Below, one piece after another: positions 34,981-44,464 of a DNA stretch of 64,000 nucleotides. The stretch is from NCBI RefSeq assembly GCF_001713455.1, contig NZ_CP016464.1, positions 1,722,001 to 1,786,000 on the forward strand. Reading direction: 5' to 3'. Within the stretch, counting starts at the first letter, position 1. Every line of letters begins with the position of its first letter. A program made the position numbers and the translations under genes. This DNA is from Bosea sp. RAC05 (GTDB taxonomy: Bacteria; Pseudomonadota; Alphaproteobacteria; Rhizobiales; Beijerinckiaceae). The notes below the pieces were generated by a model. That model made no database searches and was not told where the DNA came from. It worked only from the letters and a program-made list of their open reading frames with translations.

Positions 34981-37128
34981 TCAGGCGTCGGCATCGGCCT
35001 GCGGCCAGCCTTCGCCTGCGGCCCGGATCGCGAAGGCATAGGCCAGCGCGGTCTCCTTGAGCGAGTCGAAGCGCCCCGCCGAGCCGCCATGTCCGGCGTC
35101 CATGTTGGTGTGCAGCAGCACCGGCCCGCCACCGGTCATCGTGGCGCGCAGCCGGGCGACCCATTTCGCCGGCTCCCAGTAGGTCACGCGCGGATCGGTC
35201 AGCCCCCCCATCGCCAGGATCGGCGGATAGGCCTGGGCCTTGACGTTGTCATAGGGCGAATAGCTGCGGATCGTCTCGAAGGCGGCGATGTCGCGGATCG
35301 GATCACCCCATTCGGGCCATTCCGGCGGCGTCAGCGGCAGCGTGTCGTCGAGGATCGTGTTCAGCACGTCGACGAAGGGCACTTCGGCGATGATGCCGGC
35401 GAAGAGGCGAGGGGCCATGTTGGCGACCGCCCCCATCAGCATGCCGCCCGCGCTGCCGCCCTCCGCGACGATGCGGCCGCGCGCGGTGAAGCCGCCATCG
35501 GCCAGCGCGTCGGCCGCCGCGATGAAATCGGTGAAGGTGTTGGTCTTCTTCTCGCGCTTGCCGTCGAGATACCAGCGCCGGCCCTTGTCGGTGCCGCCCC
35601 GGACATGGGCGATGGCATAGACGAAGCCGCGATCGACGAGGCTCAGCGGTCGCGTCCGGAACGACGCCGACATCGCCGAGCCATAGGAGCCGTAGCCATA
35701 GAGCAGGCAGGGCGCCGAACCGTCGAGCGGCGTGTCGGCGCGATGCAGGATCGAGACCGGCACCTCTTCACCGTCCTTCGCCCTGGCGAAGATGCGCCGC
35801 ACCCGGTAGTCGGCCGGATCATGGCCGGAGGGAACCTCCTGCCGCTTCAGCAGAACACGCACACCGCTGGCCATGTCGTAGTCATAGGTCTCGGCCGGGC
35901 GCGCCATCGAGGCGTAGATGAAGCGCAGCGTCTCGGTCTCGAACTCGTAGCCGGCGTCGAGCCCCAGCCCATAGGCCTCCTCGTCGAAGGCGATGCTGCT
36001 CTCGGCTCCCGAGGCCATGTCGCGGATGACGATGCGCGGCAGTCCGTTCTCGCGCTCCAGCCGGATCAACCGGCCCTGCAGGCACAGATGGCTCAGGATC
36101 AGGCAGCCCGGCCGATGCGCAACCAGATCGCGCCAGTTCCCGGGGCTCGGATCGGCCACCGGCGCGGTCACGATCTTGAAGTCCTCGGCCCCGTCGGCGT
36201 TGGTCCGGATCAGCAGCGCGTCGCCGAGATGGTCGACATCGTATTCGCGGCCAACCGCCCGAGGCGCGATCGTCACCGGCACCGCGTCGGGCACGGTGAG
36301 GTCGAGCAGCCGGATTTCCGACGTCTCGTGATCGTTGATCGAGATCAGCAGGAAGCGGCCGGACTGGGTCTCGTCGATGTCGACGAACATCCCGGCATCG
36401 CTCTCCTCGTGCAGCAGGGTATCCTGGTCGGCGCTCTCGCCCAGGCGGTGGCGCAGCACCCGGGACGGGCGGTGATCGGCATCGACCCCGACATAGAAAA
36501 AGGCGCGGCTGTCGGCCGCCCAGACGACCTCTCCGGTCGTGTCGGGCACGATGTCGGGCCGGTCCTCCCCGGTGGCGAGGTCGCGCACGCGGATCCGGTG
36601 CAGCTCGGAGCCCGCCTCGTCGGCACTCCAGGCGAGCAGGCCGTGGTCGGGGCTGTGCGCCGCGTCGCCGAGATCGAAGAAGTCCTTGCCGTCCGCGAGC
36701 GCATCGGCGTCGAGCATGATCGTTTCGCGGCCCTTGCCCGAGCGCGGCTTGCGGCAGATCAGCGGATGCTCGCCGCCCTTCCGGTAGCGCGAATAGTAGA
36801 GATACGGCCCGTCGGGCTGCGGCACGCTGCTGTCGTCTTCCTTGAGGCGCCCGCGCATCTCCTTGACCAATTCGCGCTGCAGCGTGCGCGTCGGCGCCAT
36901 CAGCGCCTTGGAATAGGCGTTCTCGGCCTCGAGATGCCGGCGGATATCGGCCGGAAGCGCCTGGGGGTCGCGCAGCACCTCTTTCCAGTTGGGCGCCCGC
37001 AGCCAGTCATAATCGTCCTGCAGGGTGACGTTGTGAACATGCGTCGTCTTGGTCCGCACGTCGGCGCGGGGCGCGCTGACCCGTTTGGTGGCGCTGGTTC
37101 TGGAGCCGGGGCGGGAGTTCGAGCGCAT
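34981..37128 (-). CDS. Oligopeptidase B-like S9 family peptidase
   Basis: 715 residues. An N-terminal seven-bladed propeller (about 60-420) is followed by an alpha/beta-hydrolase domain with nucleophile GGSAGGMLMG, Asp in GGLTDPRVTY and His in MDAGHGGSAG. PtrB-type enzymes cleave short peptides after basic residues in the cytosol. HNVTLQDDYDWLRAPNW near the N-terminus is the family opening. ATG at 37128 (AAGGA 10 nt upstream) is chosen over the far upstream frame extension. Confidence 0.93.
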   Translation of the reverse strand: MRSNSRPGSRTSATKRVSAPRADVRTKTTHVHNVTLQDDYDWLRAPNWKEVLRDPQALPADIRRHLEAENAYSKALMAPTRTLQRELVKEMRGRLKEDDSSVPQPDGPYLYYSRYRKGGEHPLICRKPRSGKGRETIMLDADALADGKDFFDLGDAAHSPDHGLLAWSADEAGSELHRIRVRDLATGEDRPDIVPDTTGEVVWAADSRAFFYVGVDADHRPSRVLRHRLGESADQDTLLHEESDAGMFVDIDETQSGRFLLISINDHETSEIRLLDLTVPDAVPVTIAPRAVGREYDVDHLGDALLIRTNADGAEDFKIVTAPVADPSPGNWRDLVAHRPGCLILSHLCLQGRLIRLERENGLPRIVIRDMASGAESSIAFDEEAYGLGLDAGYEFETETLRFIYASMARPAETYDYDMASGVRVLLKRQEVPSGHDPADYRVRRIFARAKDGEEVPVSILHRADTPLDGSAPCLLYGYGSYGSAMSASFRTRPLSLVDRGFVYAIAHVRGGTDKGRRWYLDGKREKKTNTFTDFIAAADALADGGFTARGRIVAEGGSAGGMLMGAVANMAPRLFAGIIAEVPFVDVLNTILDDTLPLTPPEWPEWGDPIRDIAAFETIRSYSPYDNVKAQAYPPILAMGGLTDPRVTYWEPAKWVARLRATMTGGGPVLLHTNMDAGHGGSAGRFDSLKETALAYAFAIRAAGEGWPQADADA

Positions 37129-37467
37129 CGACGACGGTTCCTTCAGGCGGAGGCTCCGACAGGTAGAGAGCGGCCGCGCGACTGGCAAGATCATGCCGCA
37201 GCGGCAGATGCGCCACCCGCGGCGGCGCCGATACCATGATCTTCTGACGGCATAGCAATATTTGGAATGGATAAATCGTATTCGCAGCCGCCCGATCGCT
37301 TGCGGGTGGATAGGTCATGGACTACAGGGAGCGTAACGGTCCGCCGAGCTCGTGTCTGAGTCGTTAGTGTTCGGGTGCTCTTGGTCGGGATCGCACAAGG
37401 CGTTCACAGCAGTAATGCCTTCCACAAACGTATCATCTCGCCGAATGTATCAGGGAGTGGCGCCGCC
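37129..37467. other. Intergenic region between the S9 peptidase gene and mucR
   Basis: 339 bp, no gene. AT-rich segments (CAATATTTGGAATGGATAAA near 37256) are unusual for this genome and are the kind of site MucR/Ros proteins bind; MucR autoregulation is known in relatives. No precise operator is defined here. Confidence 0.5.
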
Positions 37468-37884
37468 ATGGCAGACAACGAAGGATCGGATTATATCGAG
37501 CTGACGGCGGATATCGTCTCGGCCTATGTTTCGAACAACTCTGTTCCGGCGTCGGATCTGCCTGCGCTGATCAACGATGTTCACGCTGCCTTGAGCCGTG
37601 TCGTCAGCGGTGTCGCCCCCGTGGTGCCGGCCGAGGCGCCCCGCCCGGCGATTCCGGTCAAGAAGTCGATCACGGCCGATTATCTGATCTGCCTCGAGGA
37701 CGGAAAGAAGTTCAAGTCGCTCAAGCGCCATCTGCGCACGCAGTACAACATGTCGCCCGAGCAGTACCGCGAGAAGTGGGGCCTGCCGCCGGACTACCCG
37801 ATGGTGGCGCCGAACTATGCCGAAGCCCGCTCGCAGCTCGCCAAGAAGATGGGCCTGGGCCAGCAGCGTCGCAAGCGCCGCTGA
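37468..37884 (+). CDS. MucR/Ros family zinc-finger transcriptional regulator
   Basis: 138 residues. The MucR signature is present: [20 protein letters not shown] then [20 protein letters not shown]. The single Cys plus spaced His residues are the prokaryotic Cys2His2-like finger. MucR binds AT-rich sites, controls exopolysaccharide, motility and cell-cycle genes in rhizobia, and represses itself. ATG at 37468 after GGGAG. The frame is open upstream, but the family N-terminus begins at this ATG. A canonical terminator follows at 37928-37953. Confidence 0.95.
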   Translation: MADNEGSDYIELTADIVSAYVSNNSVPASDLPALINDVHAALSRVVSGVAPVVPAEAPRPAIPVKKSITADYLICLEDGKKFKSLKRHLRTQYNMSPEQYREKWGLPPDYPMVAPNYAEARSQLAKKMGLGQQRRKRR

Positions 37885-37927
37885 GGCGCGCGCCCTCCGC
37901 AAGGGGGCCTCGCGAGGTTTTCGAAAA

Positions 37928-37953
37928 GCCGCCGGTTCGCCGGCGGCATTTTT
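37928..37953 (+). terminator. Intrinsic terminator of mucR
   Basis: GCCGCCGG (37928-37935), UUCG tetraloop, CCGGCGGC (37940-37947), then ATTTTT. Confidence 0.92.
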
Positions 37954-38078
37954 CGTGTCCGGTCCGGCCCCCGGGGATAGCGCCCCCCTTCGCGGTGAGG
38001 GCACTTGTCATAGGAATATTTTCATGCATTGCTGATCGTCATCGCCGGCCCAGGCTGGTCTCATGCAGAGAACAAACA

Positions 38079-38450
38079 ATGAACATGTCGAGAGCTGACA
38101 GGAGTGACCCGCTGCGCCAGGCCGCCTGCGCGCGCCTGGCCGAAGTGGCGGTCGCGGCGACCGCCCATCTCCCCGCGGCGATCCTGCGCACCCCAGGGCG
38201 AGGGCACCCGCGCGTGGCGCTGGCCCGCCAGACGGCGATGTATCTCGCCCATGTCGCCTTCGGTTTGACGCTGAGCCGCGTCGGAATCTGCTTCGGCCGG
38301 GATCGGACGACGGTGCGCCACGCCTGCGCGCGGATCGAGGACCGCCGCGATGACCCCACCGAGGAGTTCGCCCTCGCGGCGCTCGAGGCCGGGCTGCTGG
38401 CGCTGACGGGCGCGCTGGGGGCCATGCCGACAGAGGAGGTTTGCTCGTGA
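38079..38450 (+). CDS. DnaA domain IV-like DNA-binding protein
   Basis: 123 residues. Residues about 48-85 (ARQTAMYLAHVAFGLTLSRV then GRDRTTVRHACARIED) match the C-terminal DNA-binding domain IV of DnaA, with the DnaA-box recognition motif in the form DRTTVRHA. The ATPase and other DnaA domains are absent. It could bind DnaA-box-like sites as a regulator or replication modulator (inference). Start ATG at 38079; ATG at 38085 is also possible. Its stop overlaps the DUF6456 GTG (GTGA). Confidence 0.75.
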   Translation: MNMSRADRSDPLRQAACARLAEVAVAATAHLPAAILRTPGRGHPRVALARQTAMYLAHVAFGLTLSRVGICFGRDRTTVRHACARIEDRRDDPTEEFALAALEAGLLALTGALGAMPTEEVCS

Positions 38451-39268
38451 CGGCGCCGGAGAGCAGGGAGGACATCGAGGCGGCTGCGGCCCGGCTGCGG
38501 CGGCATCTGGCCCAGCCGGGCGCCTTCGCCCGGCTCTCGCCGCTCGGCTGCGGGCGGATCGGCCTCTACCGCGGCGGCGGGGGCGCGACGCTCGGAGCCG
38601 GGTTCGTCCCGAAGGCGGCGGCCGATGCCCTCGCCGCGCAAGGCCATGCGGTCTGGACCGGGCAGGGGGAGGGGCGACGCCTGCATGCGCTGCAAGGGGC
38701 GCCCGCGGATCGCCCCGCCATCGTCCCGGCCGTGATCGAACGCGACGGCCGCTCCGAGACCGTGATGCTGGACACCCGCGAAAGCCCGCTGCTGTGGCTG
38801 CATCGCCGGCCGGGCCGGGACGGCAAGCCGCAGATCTCGGACGAGGAATTCGCCGCCGGCGAGCGCTTCCGGGCAGACTGGACGCTCGCGCGCCTGATGC
38901 CGCGCACCACCATGAACTGGGATGCGTCGCTGGTGCCCGACGGTCGCGGCGCCGGAAGCCGCGGGCCGGCGGCAGCCTCCGATTCCGCGCTGGCGGCGCG
39001 TCAGCGAGTCCGGCTGGCCTGCGACCGGCTCGGACCGCAACTCTCGGGGCTGGCGATCGACGTCTGCGGCTTTCTCAAGGGGCTGGACGCGGTCGAGCGC
39101 GAGCGCGGCTGGCCGGCGCGCTCGGCCAAGGTGGTGCTGCGCCTCGCGCTGGAGGCGCTGGTCGCGCATTACGGCCTCGGGGCGACGCGCGGGCCGGCGC
39201 GGACCCTGCCATCCATCTGGCGGGAGGAGGGCGCGCGGCCCGCTATCCTGACCGGCCGGGCCGGCTGA
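38447..39268 (+). CDS. DUF6456 domain-containing protein
   Basis: 273 residues. The DUF6456 region covers about 120-250, with FAAGERFRADWTLARLMPRT and the helix ending ALVAHYGL. The family is restricted mainly to alphaproteobacteria and has no known activity. Start: GTG at 38447, with GAGGAGG (38433-38439) 7 nt upstream and a 4-base overlap with the DnaA-like gene; an upstream TTG at 38441 is too close to the Shine-Dalgarno. Translational coupling suggests the two proteins function together. Confidence 0.8.
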   Translation: MTAPESREDIEAAAARLRRHLAQPGAFARLSPLGCGRIGLYRGGGGATLGAGFVPKAAADALAAQGHAVWTGQGEGRRLHALQGAPADRPAIVPAVIERDGRSETVMLDTRESPLLWLHRRPGRDGKPQISDEEFAAGERFRADWTLARLMPRTTMNWDASLVPDGRGAGSRGPAAASDSALAARQRVRLACDRLGPQLSGLAIDVCGFLKGLDAVERERGWPARSAKVVLRLALEALVAHYGLGATRGPARTLPSIWREEGARPAILTGRAG

Positions 39269-39279
39269 GGCCGGACAGG

Positions 39280-39708
39280 TCAGCCGGCCGCGGCCTCGCG
39301 CGCATCGGATTTGATCCGCTCGATCATCGAGCGGACGCCGTTCGAGCGCTGCGGCGTCAGATGCGCCGCCAGCCCCAGCTTCTCGAAGGTGGCGAAGGCA
39401 TCGGTCGCGATGATCTCGGCGGCGGTGCGGCCGGAATAGATCGCCAGCGTCAGCGCCACCAGCCCGCGCACGATATGGGCGTCGCTATCACCTCGGAAGG
39501 ACAGCCGCGTCTGCGGGCCCGGTCCCGCTTCGGCCTGCGAGTCCAGCCAGACCTGGCTGGCGCAGCCGCGCACCTTGTTGGCCTCGTTATGGGCTTCCTC
39601 CGGCAGGGGAGCCAGGCTCTTGCCGAGTTCGATCAGGTAGCGGTAGCGGTCGTCCCACTCCTCGAGCAGGTCGAAATTGGCGACGATCTCGTCCAGGCTG
39701 GTGCTCAT
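39280..39708 (-). CDS. sufE: SufE family sulfur acceptor
   Basis: 142 residues. The acceptor Cys lies in EANKVRGCASQVWL. SufE takes persulfide sulfur from the cysteine desulfurase SufS for Fe-S cluster assembly. Length and motifs are normal (DDRYRYLIELGKSL near the start). No other suf gene is in the window, so this is a detached copy. Confidence 0.93.
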   Translation of the reverse strand: MSTSLDEIVANFDLLEEWDDRYRYLIELGKSLAPLPEEAHNEANKVRGCASQVWLDSQAEAGPGPQTRLSFRGDSDAHIVRGLVALTLAIYSGRTAAEIIATDAFATFEKLGLAAHLTPQRSNGVRSMIERIKSDAREAAAG

Positions 39709-39772
39709 GGCCTCTCTTCGGCGTGTCGCGCGATGTCGTCAAGCGCGCCGTGGCCGCCGGCCTTGCGGCGTG

Positions 39773-40048
39773 TCAGCGCGTCGTGCGCGTGGCCTGGCCC
39801 GTCGCGGCGGCGGCCGCCATCTCGATCAGGCGCTGGCGCGTTTCGGGGTCGAGCCCGGCGAAGATCTGGGCCGCTTCCCGCGCCGCGGTGAGGCTCGACA
39901 TCGCGGCGGGCGCATCGACGCGGGGCAGGCTGGCCGCGACCCGGCGCGCCGTCGCGGCAGTATCGTGCTCCTGCGAACGCTCGCCGTGAACGGGCGAGTG
40001 CAGCGCGATCACGCCGATCACCGCCAGACTGCGCAGGATATAGGCCAT
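39773..40048 (-). CDS. Small exported or membrane protein, DUF5330-like
   Basis: 91 residues. A short N-terminal hydrophobic segment (AYILRSLAVIGVIALHSP) is followed by a helical tail, AAQIFAGLDPETRQRLIEMA. It resembles DUF5330, a small rhizobial family often next to sufE, as here. ATG at 40048 is chosen for the signal-like segment. Function unknown. Confidence 0.6.
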   Translation of the reverse strand: MAYILRSLAVIGVIALHSPVHGERSQEHDTAATARRVAASLPRVDAPAAMSSLTAAREAAQIFAGLDPETRQRLIEMAAAAATGQATRTTR

Positions 40049-40370
40049 CGGAACCCCGTCTCGACAGAGGCTCGCCCGAGCCTCAACCCGTCCGGAGCAT
40101 AGCGCCGGGTCCGGAAAAATCGCGTCATTCGCGACGGTCAAAGGCCGCGGGCGATCTTCAGCTTCCGTTCACCCTGCCGACAAACAACGGAACTGTCGCG
40201 CTGCCGTAACGTTGGGTAGGTCAACATACTGAAAAGACGAGAGAATGCCCACCTTTTGGAGGGCTGCGCAGGAGGCGGAGCGGCTTGGCTTTAAGGCCCG
40301 CTTAAACCGCGCTGGCGACAGTGGCCGCAAGCGAGCGAACCGCTCGCGGCGATCAGGCGTTGCGTTCCCC
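40049..40370. other. Intergenic region upstream of the histidine kinase
   Basis: 322 bp between divergent genes. The kinase frame is open from ATG 40245, but the extra 42 residues look non-conserved and Arg-rich, so I treat it as leader. No operator or RNA structure recognised. Confidence 0.4.
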
Positions 40371-42173
40371 ATGAAGTTGCAGGCGGTCAGGACACAGGTG
40401 GCGGCGATGGTGCACGCATCCGTGCTGCCCCATTCGCTGGAGCGCATGCGGCATGAGCGCTTCATCCTGACGCGCCTGCTCGTCGGCGCCGTCGCGCTCG
40501 GCCTGGCGCCGGCCTATCTCGCCTGGCGCGGCACGCTCGGCATGCTGGAGACCGCGATCCTCGTGGCGGCGGCCCTGCCGCTGCTGGCGGTCGTCACCCT
40601 CTCGCGGACCGGCCGGCTCGACATCGCCCATTGCATCTCGGCGGCGGCGCTGGCGCTCTTCATTGCCGCGCTCGCCGGAATGACCGGGGGCGCGGCGTCT
40701 CCGCTGCTGCTCTGGCTTGCCGCCGTCCCGGCGGAAGCCATGTTCTTCGGCACGCGCCCCTATGTCGCGCGGGCCGGCGGCATCGCCGCGGTGGCCCTGG
40801 TCGGCGTCATGCTGCTCGACCATGCCGGCATCTTCGCCGGGCAGGCCGACTGGTCGCGCGAGATGATGCCGGTTCTGGTCATGCTTGCCATTCTGCAGGC
40901 GATGGCGGTCGCCGTCGGCTTCCTGCTGCGGCGGCGCGAGGAGTTGCGCGAGCACCGGGCGGCCGACCAGCGGGCCCAGCTGCTGCTCGACCATGTCGGC
41001 GACCTCGTCACCTGGCACGATGCGAACGGTGCCGTCGTCTTCGCCAGTGCGGCGGCCCGCAGCCTCGCCGGCGCCGAGCCGCGCGACCTGCATGGACGCG
41101 GCCTGTTCGAGCGCGTCCATGTCGGGGACCGCCCGCTCTTCCTGAAGGCGCTGAGCGACGCCGCCCATGGCAGCGGTTCCGCCACGGCCTGTTTCCGCAC
41201 CTTGTTCATGCCGCAGGACGGCGAGCGCCAGCATCCGGTCTCGCGCTGGCTCGAGATGCAGGCTTGCCGCATCGACACCGCCGCGCCCGGCGACAGCGCC
41301 GCCGTGGTCTGCGTCACGCGCGACATCACCACCCGTCGCGCCCACGAAGAAGAGCAGGCCCGCGACCATGCCGAGGCCGTCAAGGCCAGCGACGTCAAGG
41401 GCCGGTTTCTCGCCACCGTCAGCCACGAGCTGCGCACGCCCCTCAATGCGATCATCGGCTTTTCCGAGATGCTGACCCATGAGGGCCAGCCCTGGCTCGA
41501 TGCCGAGAAGCGGCTCGATTATGCGCGGATCATCCACAGCTCGGGCCATCACCTGCTCGACGTCGTCAACACGCTGCTCGACATCTCCAAGATCGAGAGC
41601 GGGACGATGACGATCGACCAGGAGCCGCTCGACCTGACCGAGATGACGCGCGACTGCCTGGCGCTGATGACGCTGCGGGCGGAGGCCGGCGGCATCGACC
41701 TCGAGCGGGTCGCCGGGCCCGACCTGCCGCTGGTGCAGGGCGACCGCCGCGCCCTCAAGCAGGTCGTGATCAACCTGCTCTCCAACGCGATCAAGTTCAC
41801 CCCGGCCGGCGGCCGCGTCGTGCTCGCGGTGGTGCGGGACGGCGATGTCGTCGACCTCTCCGTGTCGGATACGGGCATCGGCATCTCCGCCCAGGACCTG
41901 CCGCGCCTCGGCGATCCCTTCTTCCAGGCCAAAGGCTCCTACGACCGCGCCTATGAGGGCACGGGCCTCGGCCTCTCCGTCGTGCGGGGGCTGGTCGGCC
42001 TCCATGGCGGGCGGCTCACCATCGAGAGCGCGCCGGGCGTCGGCACGCGGGTTTCCGTGCGCCTGCCGGTCGGCGGCGTCGCCGACGCCTCGCAGCCTGT
42101 CCGGATCGCGACCTTCGCCCGCGCCCCGCGCCGGGGCCTCGAAAGCAAGACACCCTTCCGTCTGACCGCCTGA
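40371..42173 (+). CDS. PAS-domain sensor histidine kinase (DivJ/PleC-like)
   Basis: About 600 residues. An N-terminal hydrophobic region of several helices (about 35-190), PAS (about 205-325, LLLDHVGDLVTWHDANGAV), then HisKA with the phosphorylated His in FLATVSHELRTPLNAIIGFS, and HATPase_c (VVINLLSNAIKFTPAGGRV, SDTGIGISAQDL, GTGLGLSVVRGLVGLHGG). The HisKA sequence resembles the DivJ/PleC/PdhS kinases that phosphorylate DivK in alphaproteobacteria; membership is inference. Start uncertain: ATG at 40371, 40407 or 40245. Confidence 0.85.
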   Translation: MKLQAVRTQVAAMVHASVLPHSLERMRHERFILTRLLVGAVALGLAPAYLAWRGTLGMLETAILVAAALPLLAVVTLSRTGRLDIAHCISAAALALFIAALAGMTGGAASPLLLWLAAVPAEAMFFGTRPYVARAGGIAAVALVGVMLLDHAGIFAGQADWSREMMPVLVMLAILQAMAVAVGFLLRRREELREHRAADQRAQLLLDHVGDLVTWHDANGAVVFASAAARSLAGAEPRDLHGRGLFERVHVGDRPLFLKALSDAAHGSGSATACFRTLFMPQDGERQHPVSRWLEMQACRIDTAAPGDSAAVVCVTRDITTRRAHEEEQARDHAEAVKASDVKGRFLATVSHELRTPLNAIIGFSEMLTHEGQPWLDAEKRLDYARIIHSSGHHLLDVVNTLLDISKIESGTMTIDQEPLDLTEMTRDCLALMTLRAEAGGIDLERVAGPDLPLVQGDRRALKQVVINLLSNAIKFTPAGGRVVLAVVRDGDVVDLSVSDTGIGISAQDLPRLGDPFFQAKGSYDRAYEGTGLGLSVVRGLVGLHGGRLTIESAPGVGTRVSVRLPVGGVADASQPVRIATFARAPRRGLESKTPFRLTA

Positions 42174-42189
42174 CAGCAGAGCCAGCCGC

Positions 42190-42789
42190 ATGTCCACGAT
42201 CGCCGCCCGCGCCCACTCCAGCGTCTCGCTCTCCGCTCCCGTTCGGCGAGCGGCGCCCTCGGCCCCACCGGCGCGCCGCAAGGCGGGCTGGCTCGGCCGT
42301 GTCGGCCGGCTGGCGCTGCGTCGCCCCGGCCGGGCCCTGATGTTCCTGTTCTTCGCCGGCGTGGCCGCGATGATCCTGGCCAACGCGCTGCTGCTGCAGC
42401 AGGCGCGACATCCCGCGCCGATGGTCTCCGCGCCGTCGGGTTCGCCGGCGCCGCGCCAGGCGATGCGCTCCGAGACGCCGGCTTCCCCGGTCCAGGCTCA
42501 GCCGGCTGCGACTCCCACCTCGGGCGTGGCGGCACCGATCCCGCCGACGCGGCCGGTCGACCTGTCGCAGTCGCCGCGCGAGGCGGGCGCTCGCCCGCCG
42601 GCGGCCGTGACCAATGTGGCGCGAACCGCGCCTGCGCCCACGCCCGCTCCGGCGGCTCGCGCCAGCGCACCCGCCCCGCGCGATCCGATCGCCGATCTGA
42701 TCAACGGCGCCGACATCCGCCCGCCGGCGGAGGTGCGCGGTGTCACGCAGGCCCGCTCGTCGAACCAGCGCCGCAGCGCCGAGAACTGA
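42190..42789 (+). CDS. Membrane protein with Pro/Ala-rich tail, unknown function
   Basis: 199 residues. An N-terminal basic stretch, one membrane helix (about 51-68, LMFLFFAGVAAMILANALLL), then low-complexity Pro/Ala sequence and a short conserved-looking end (DPIADLINGADIRPPAEVRG). It lies 16 bp after the histidine kinase and 23 bp before DUF1491, suggesting co-transcription. A bitopic protein with a disordered tail; no family recognised. Confidence 0.6.
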   Translation: MSTIAARAHSSVSLSAPVRRAAPSAPPARRKAGWLGRVGRLALRRPGRALMFLFFAGVAAMILANALLLQQARHPAPMVSAPSGSPAPRQAMRSETPASPVQAQPAATPTSGVAAPIPPTRPVDLSQSPREAGARPPAAVTNVARTAPAPTPAPAARASAPAPRDPIADLINGADIRPPAEVRGVTQARSSNQRRSAEN

Positions 42790-42812
42790 CGGGCGCGGAG
42801 GACACGCGGCCG

Positions 42813-43148
42813 ATGGCGCGCCTGACCAGCGATTTCTGGGTTTCGGCCTATCTGCGCCAGGCCGCGCATGACGGGCTCGTCGCGGTGCTGCGGCGACGCG
42901 GCGCGGCCGAGGCCGGCGCGATTTTCGTCAAGCTCGACCGGCTCGACCGAACCGCCGCGCTCTACGGGCCGGCGCCGCAGTCCCTCGCCGAGGATGACGG
43001 CATCCGCCGCTTCCAGCTCGTCCTCGACTCCGATCCCGGCAGCGTCGAGGACAGGGTCGCGCGCGAACTGCGCTTCGATTCCGATCTCTGGCTGGTCGAG
43101 ATCGAGAACCGCGCGGGTGACCCGAGGCTCGATCTGGTCGAGGGCTGA
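42813..43148 (+). CDS. DUF1491 family protein
   Basis: 111 residues. The family opening SDFWVSAYLRQAAHDGLVAV, GAIFVKLDRLDRTA in the centre and ELRFDSDLWLVEIENRAG at the end match DUF1491, an alphaproteobacterial family without known activity. ATG at 42813 is preceded by GCGGAGG. Last gene of the kinase-led run; it converges with the DUF2336 gene. Confidence 0.85.
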   Translation: MARLTSDFWVSAYLRQAAHDGLVAVLRRRGAAEAGAIFVKLDRLDRTAALYGPAPQSLAEDDGIRRFQLVLDSDPGSVEDRVARELRFDSDLWLVEIENRAGDPRLDLVEG

Positions 43149-43186
43149 TCGCGGCCATCGCCGGAGGAGCCGCCGCGCGGTGACTC

Positions 43187-44320
43187 TCAGCGGCGCTCGC
43201 GCTTGAGGCCGATCTTGCGGAGGATCTCGCTGGCGCTGCCCGCCGGCTCCTGCCGGGCGGTCCCGGGCCGCTGCGGCGTGCCGCTGGCATCCATCGCCGG
43301 CTGATGCTGCCCCTTGCGGGCCAGCGGCGTCGTGGCGATGCCGCCGACCTGCGCGACCAGCCGCAGCGCCACGGCCGGCCGGACGCTGCGCATCAGCGCG
43401 ACCACCGCGAAAATGCGCTCGACCGAATGCGCCGCCTCGTCGCCCAGGCGGATCAGGAACCGTGTCGCGTCCTCGACACTGGCGCCGGCTGCGGTCAGGG
43501 CCAGCGCCGCGAGATCGCGCGAGGTGTCGGCCGCCATCGCCTCCGCCAGCATGGCTCCGCCGCCGAGATGCCCGGAGACCGCCTGAAACGCACTGGCCTG
43601 GTCATCCGCCGCCATGGCGAGCCAGCCGGCGAAGACCTCGCCCGGCACGGCCGGACGCCGCTCGGAGGGCGTCAGCGTCTCGAGCGCCGCCAGCGAATCG
43701 AGGATCGCCAGCCGCCGCTCGGGACCGGCCGCGAGGAAGAGGGGCGCGATGTCGACGCTCGACACGTCGCGCCGCGCCAGGAGCGGCTGGGCATAGCCGG
43801 CGTCGCGCCGCGCCCGCGCGACCAGCAGGTCGAGCGCGACACGCGGCAGCGCCACCGCGGCATTCATCATCAAAGCGAAGTCGATCGCCCGGTCCTCGCG
43901 CTCGACCAGGATCAGCACGGCGGTGGCCGTCACGTCGCTGCGCTCCGCCAGCGCCAAGGCCAGCCGGCTGTCGGGCTGCACTGCGACATCTTCCATCTCG
44001 GCCGGTCCGAGCTGCAGGCCATGCCGGATCAGGGCGGCGAGCACGGCACCGCCACGGGCGCGAAGGGCTACCAGGGCCGGCGCCGGCGCGTGCGGCCAGG
44101 CCGCGATCTTGCGGGCGAGGATGACGGCGGTGGCCTCGTCCACGCCCGGCATCAGCGTGGCGGCCATCTCCCCGAACGCCGCGAGATCGTCCGGGGCGGG
44201 CTGGGGCGTCGACATCAGCAAATCCGCCTTCACCCGCAGCGAGACCTGGGTGAGATCGAGCCCGCCATCGCGCGCGAGGCGGGCGAGCTGGGCGATTTCG
44301 GCGGAAATGCGCGACGGCAT
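43187..44320 (-). CDS. DUF2336 domain-containing protein
   Basis: 377 residues, almost entirely helical, with HEAT-like repeats of alternating hydrophobic and charged segments; no signal or membrane segment. This fits DUF2336, a rhizobial cytoplasmic family of unknown role. The N-terminus (MPSRISAEIAQLARLARDGG) and long acidic helices are typical. The C-terminal 45 residues are basic and Pro/Gln-rich. A protein-protein interaction scaffold is a reasonable guess, no more. Confidence 0.75.
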   Translation of the reverse strand: MPSRISAEIAQLARLARDGGLDLTQVSLRVKADLLMSTPQPAPDDLAAFGEMAATLMPGVDEATAVILARKIAAWPHAPAPALVALRARGGAVLAALIRHGLQLGPAEMEDVAVQPDSRLALALAERSDVTATAVLILVEREDRAIDFALMMNAAVALPRVALDLLVARARRDAGYAQPLLARRDVSSVDIAPLFLAAGPERRLAILDSLAALETLTPSERRPAVPGEVFAGWLAMAADDQASAFQAVSGHLGGGAMLAEAMAADTSRDLAALALTAAGASVEDATRFLIRLGDEAAHSVERIFAVVALMRSVRPAVALRLVAQVGGIATTPLARKGQHQPAMDASGTPQRPGTARQEPAGSASEILRKIGLKRERR

Positions 44321-44464
44321 GGGCTTCTCGACTGTGATTCTGGGCTCGAAGCGACAGTAATCCCCGAGCCTTTAAGAGGGCGTTAACCATGTCCGGGCCT
44401 GATGTGAACCGGAGAGCGATCTCCCGCGACCCACATCCAAGGCGCCAAGGCATGGAGGCGCATC

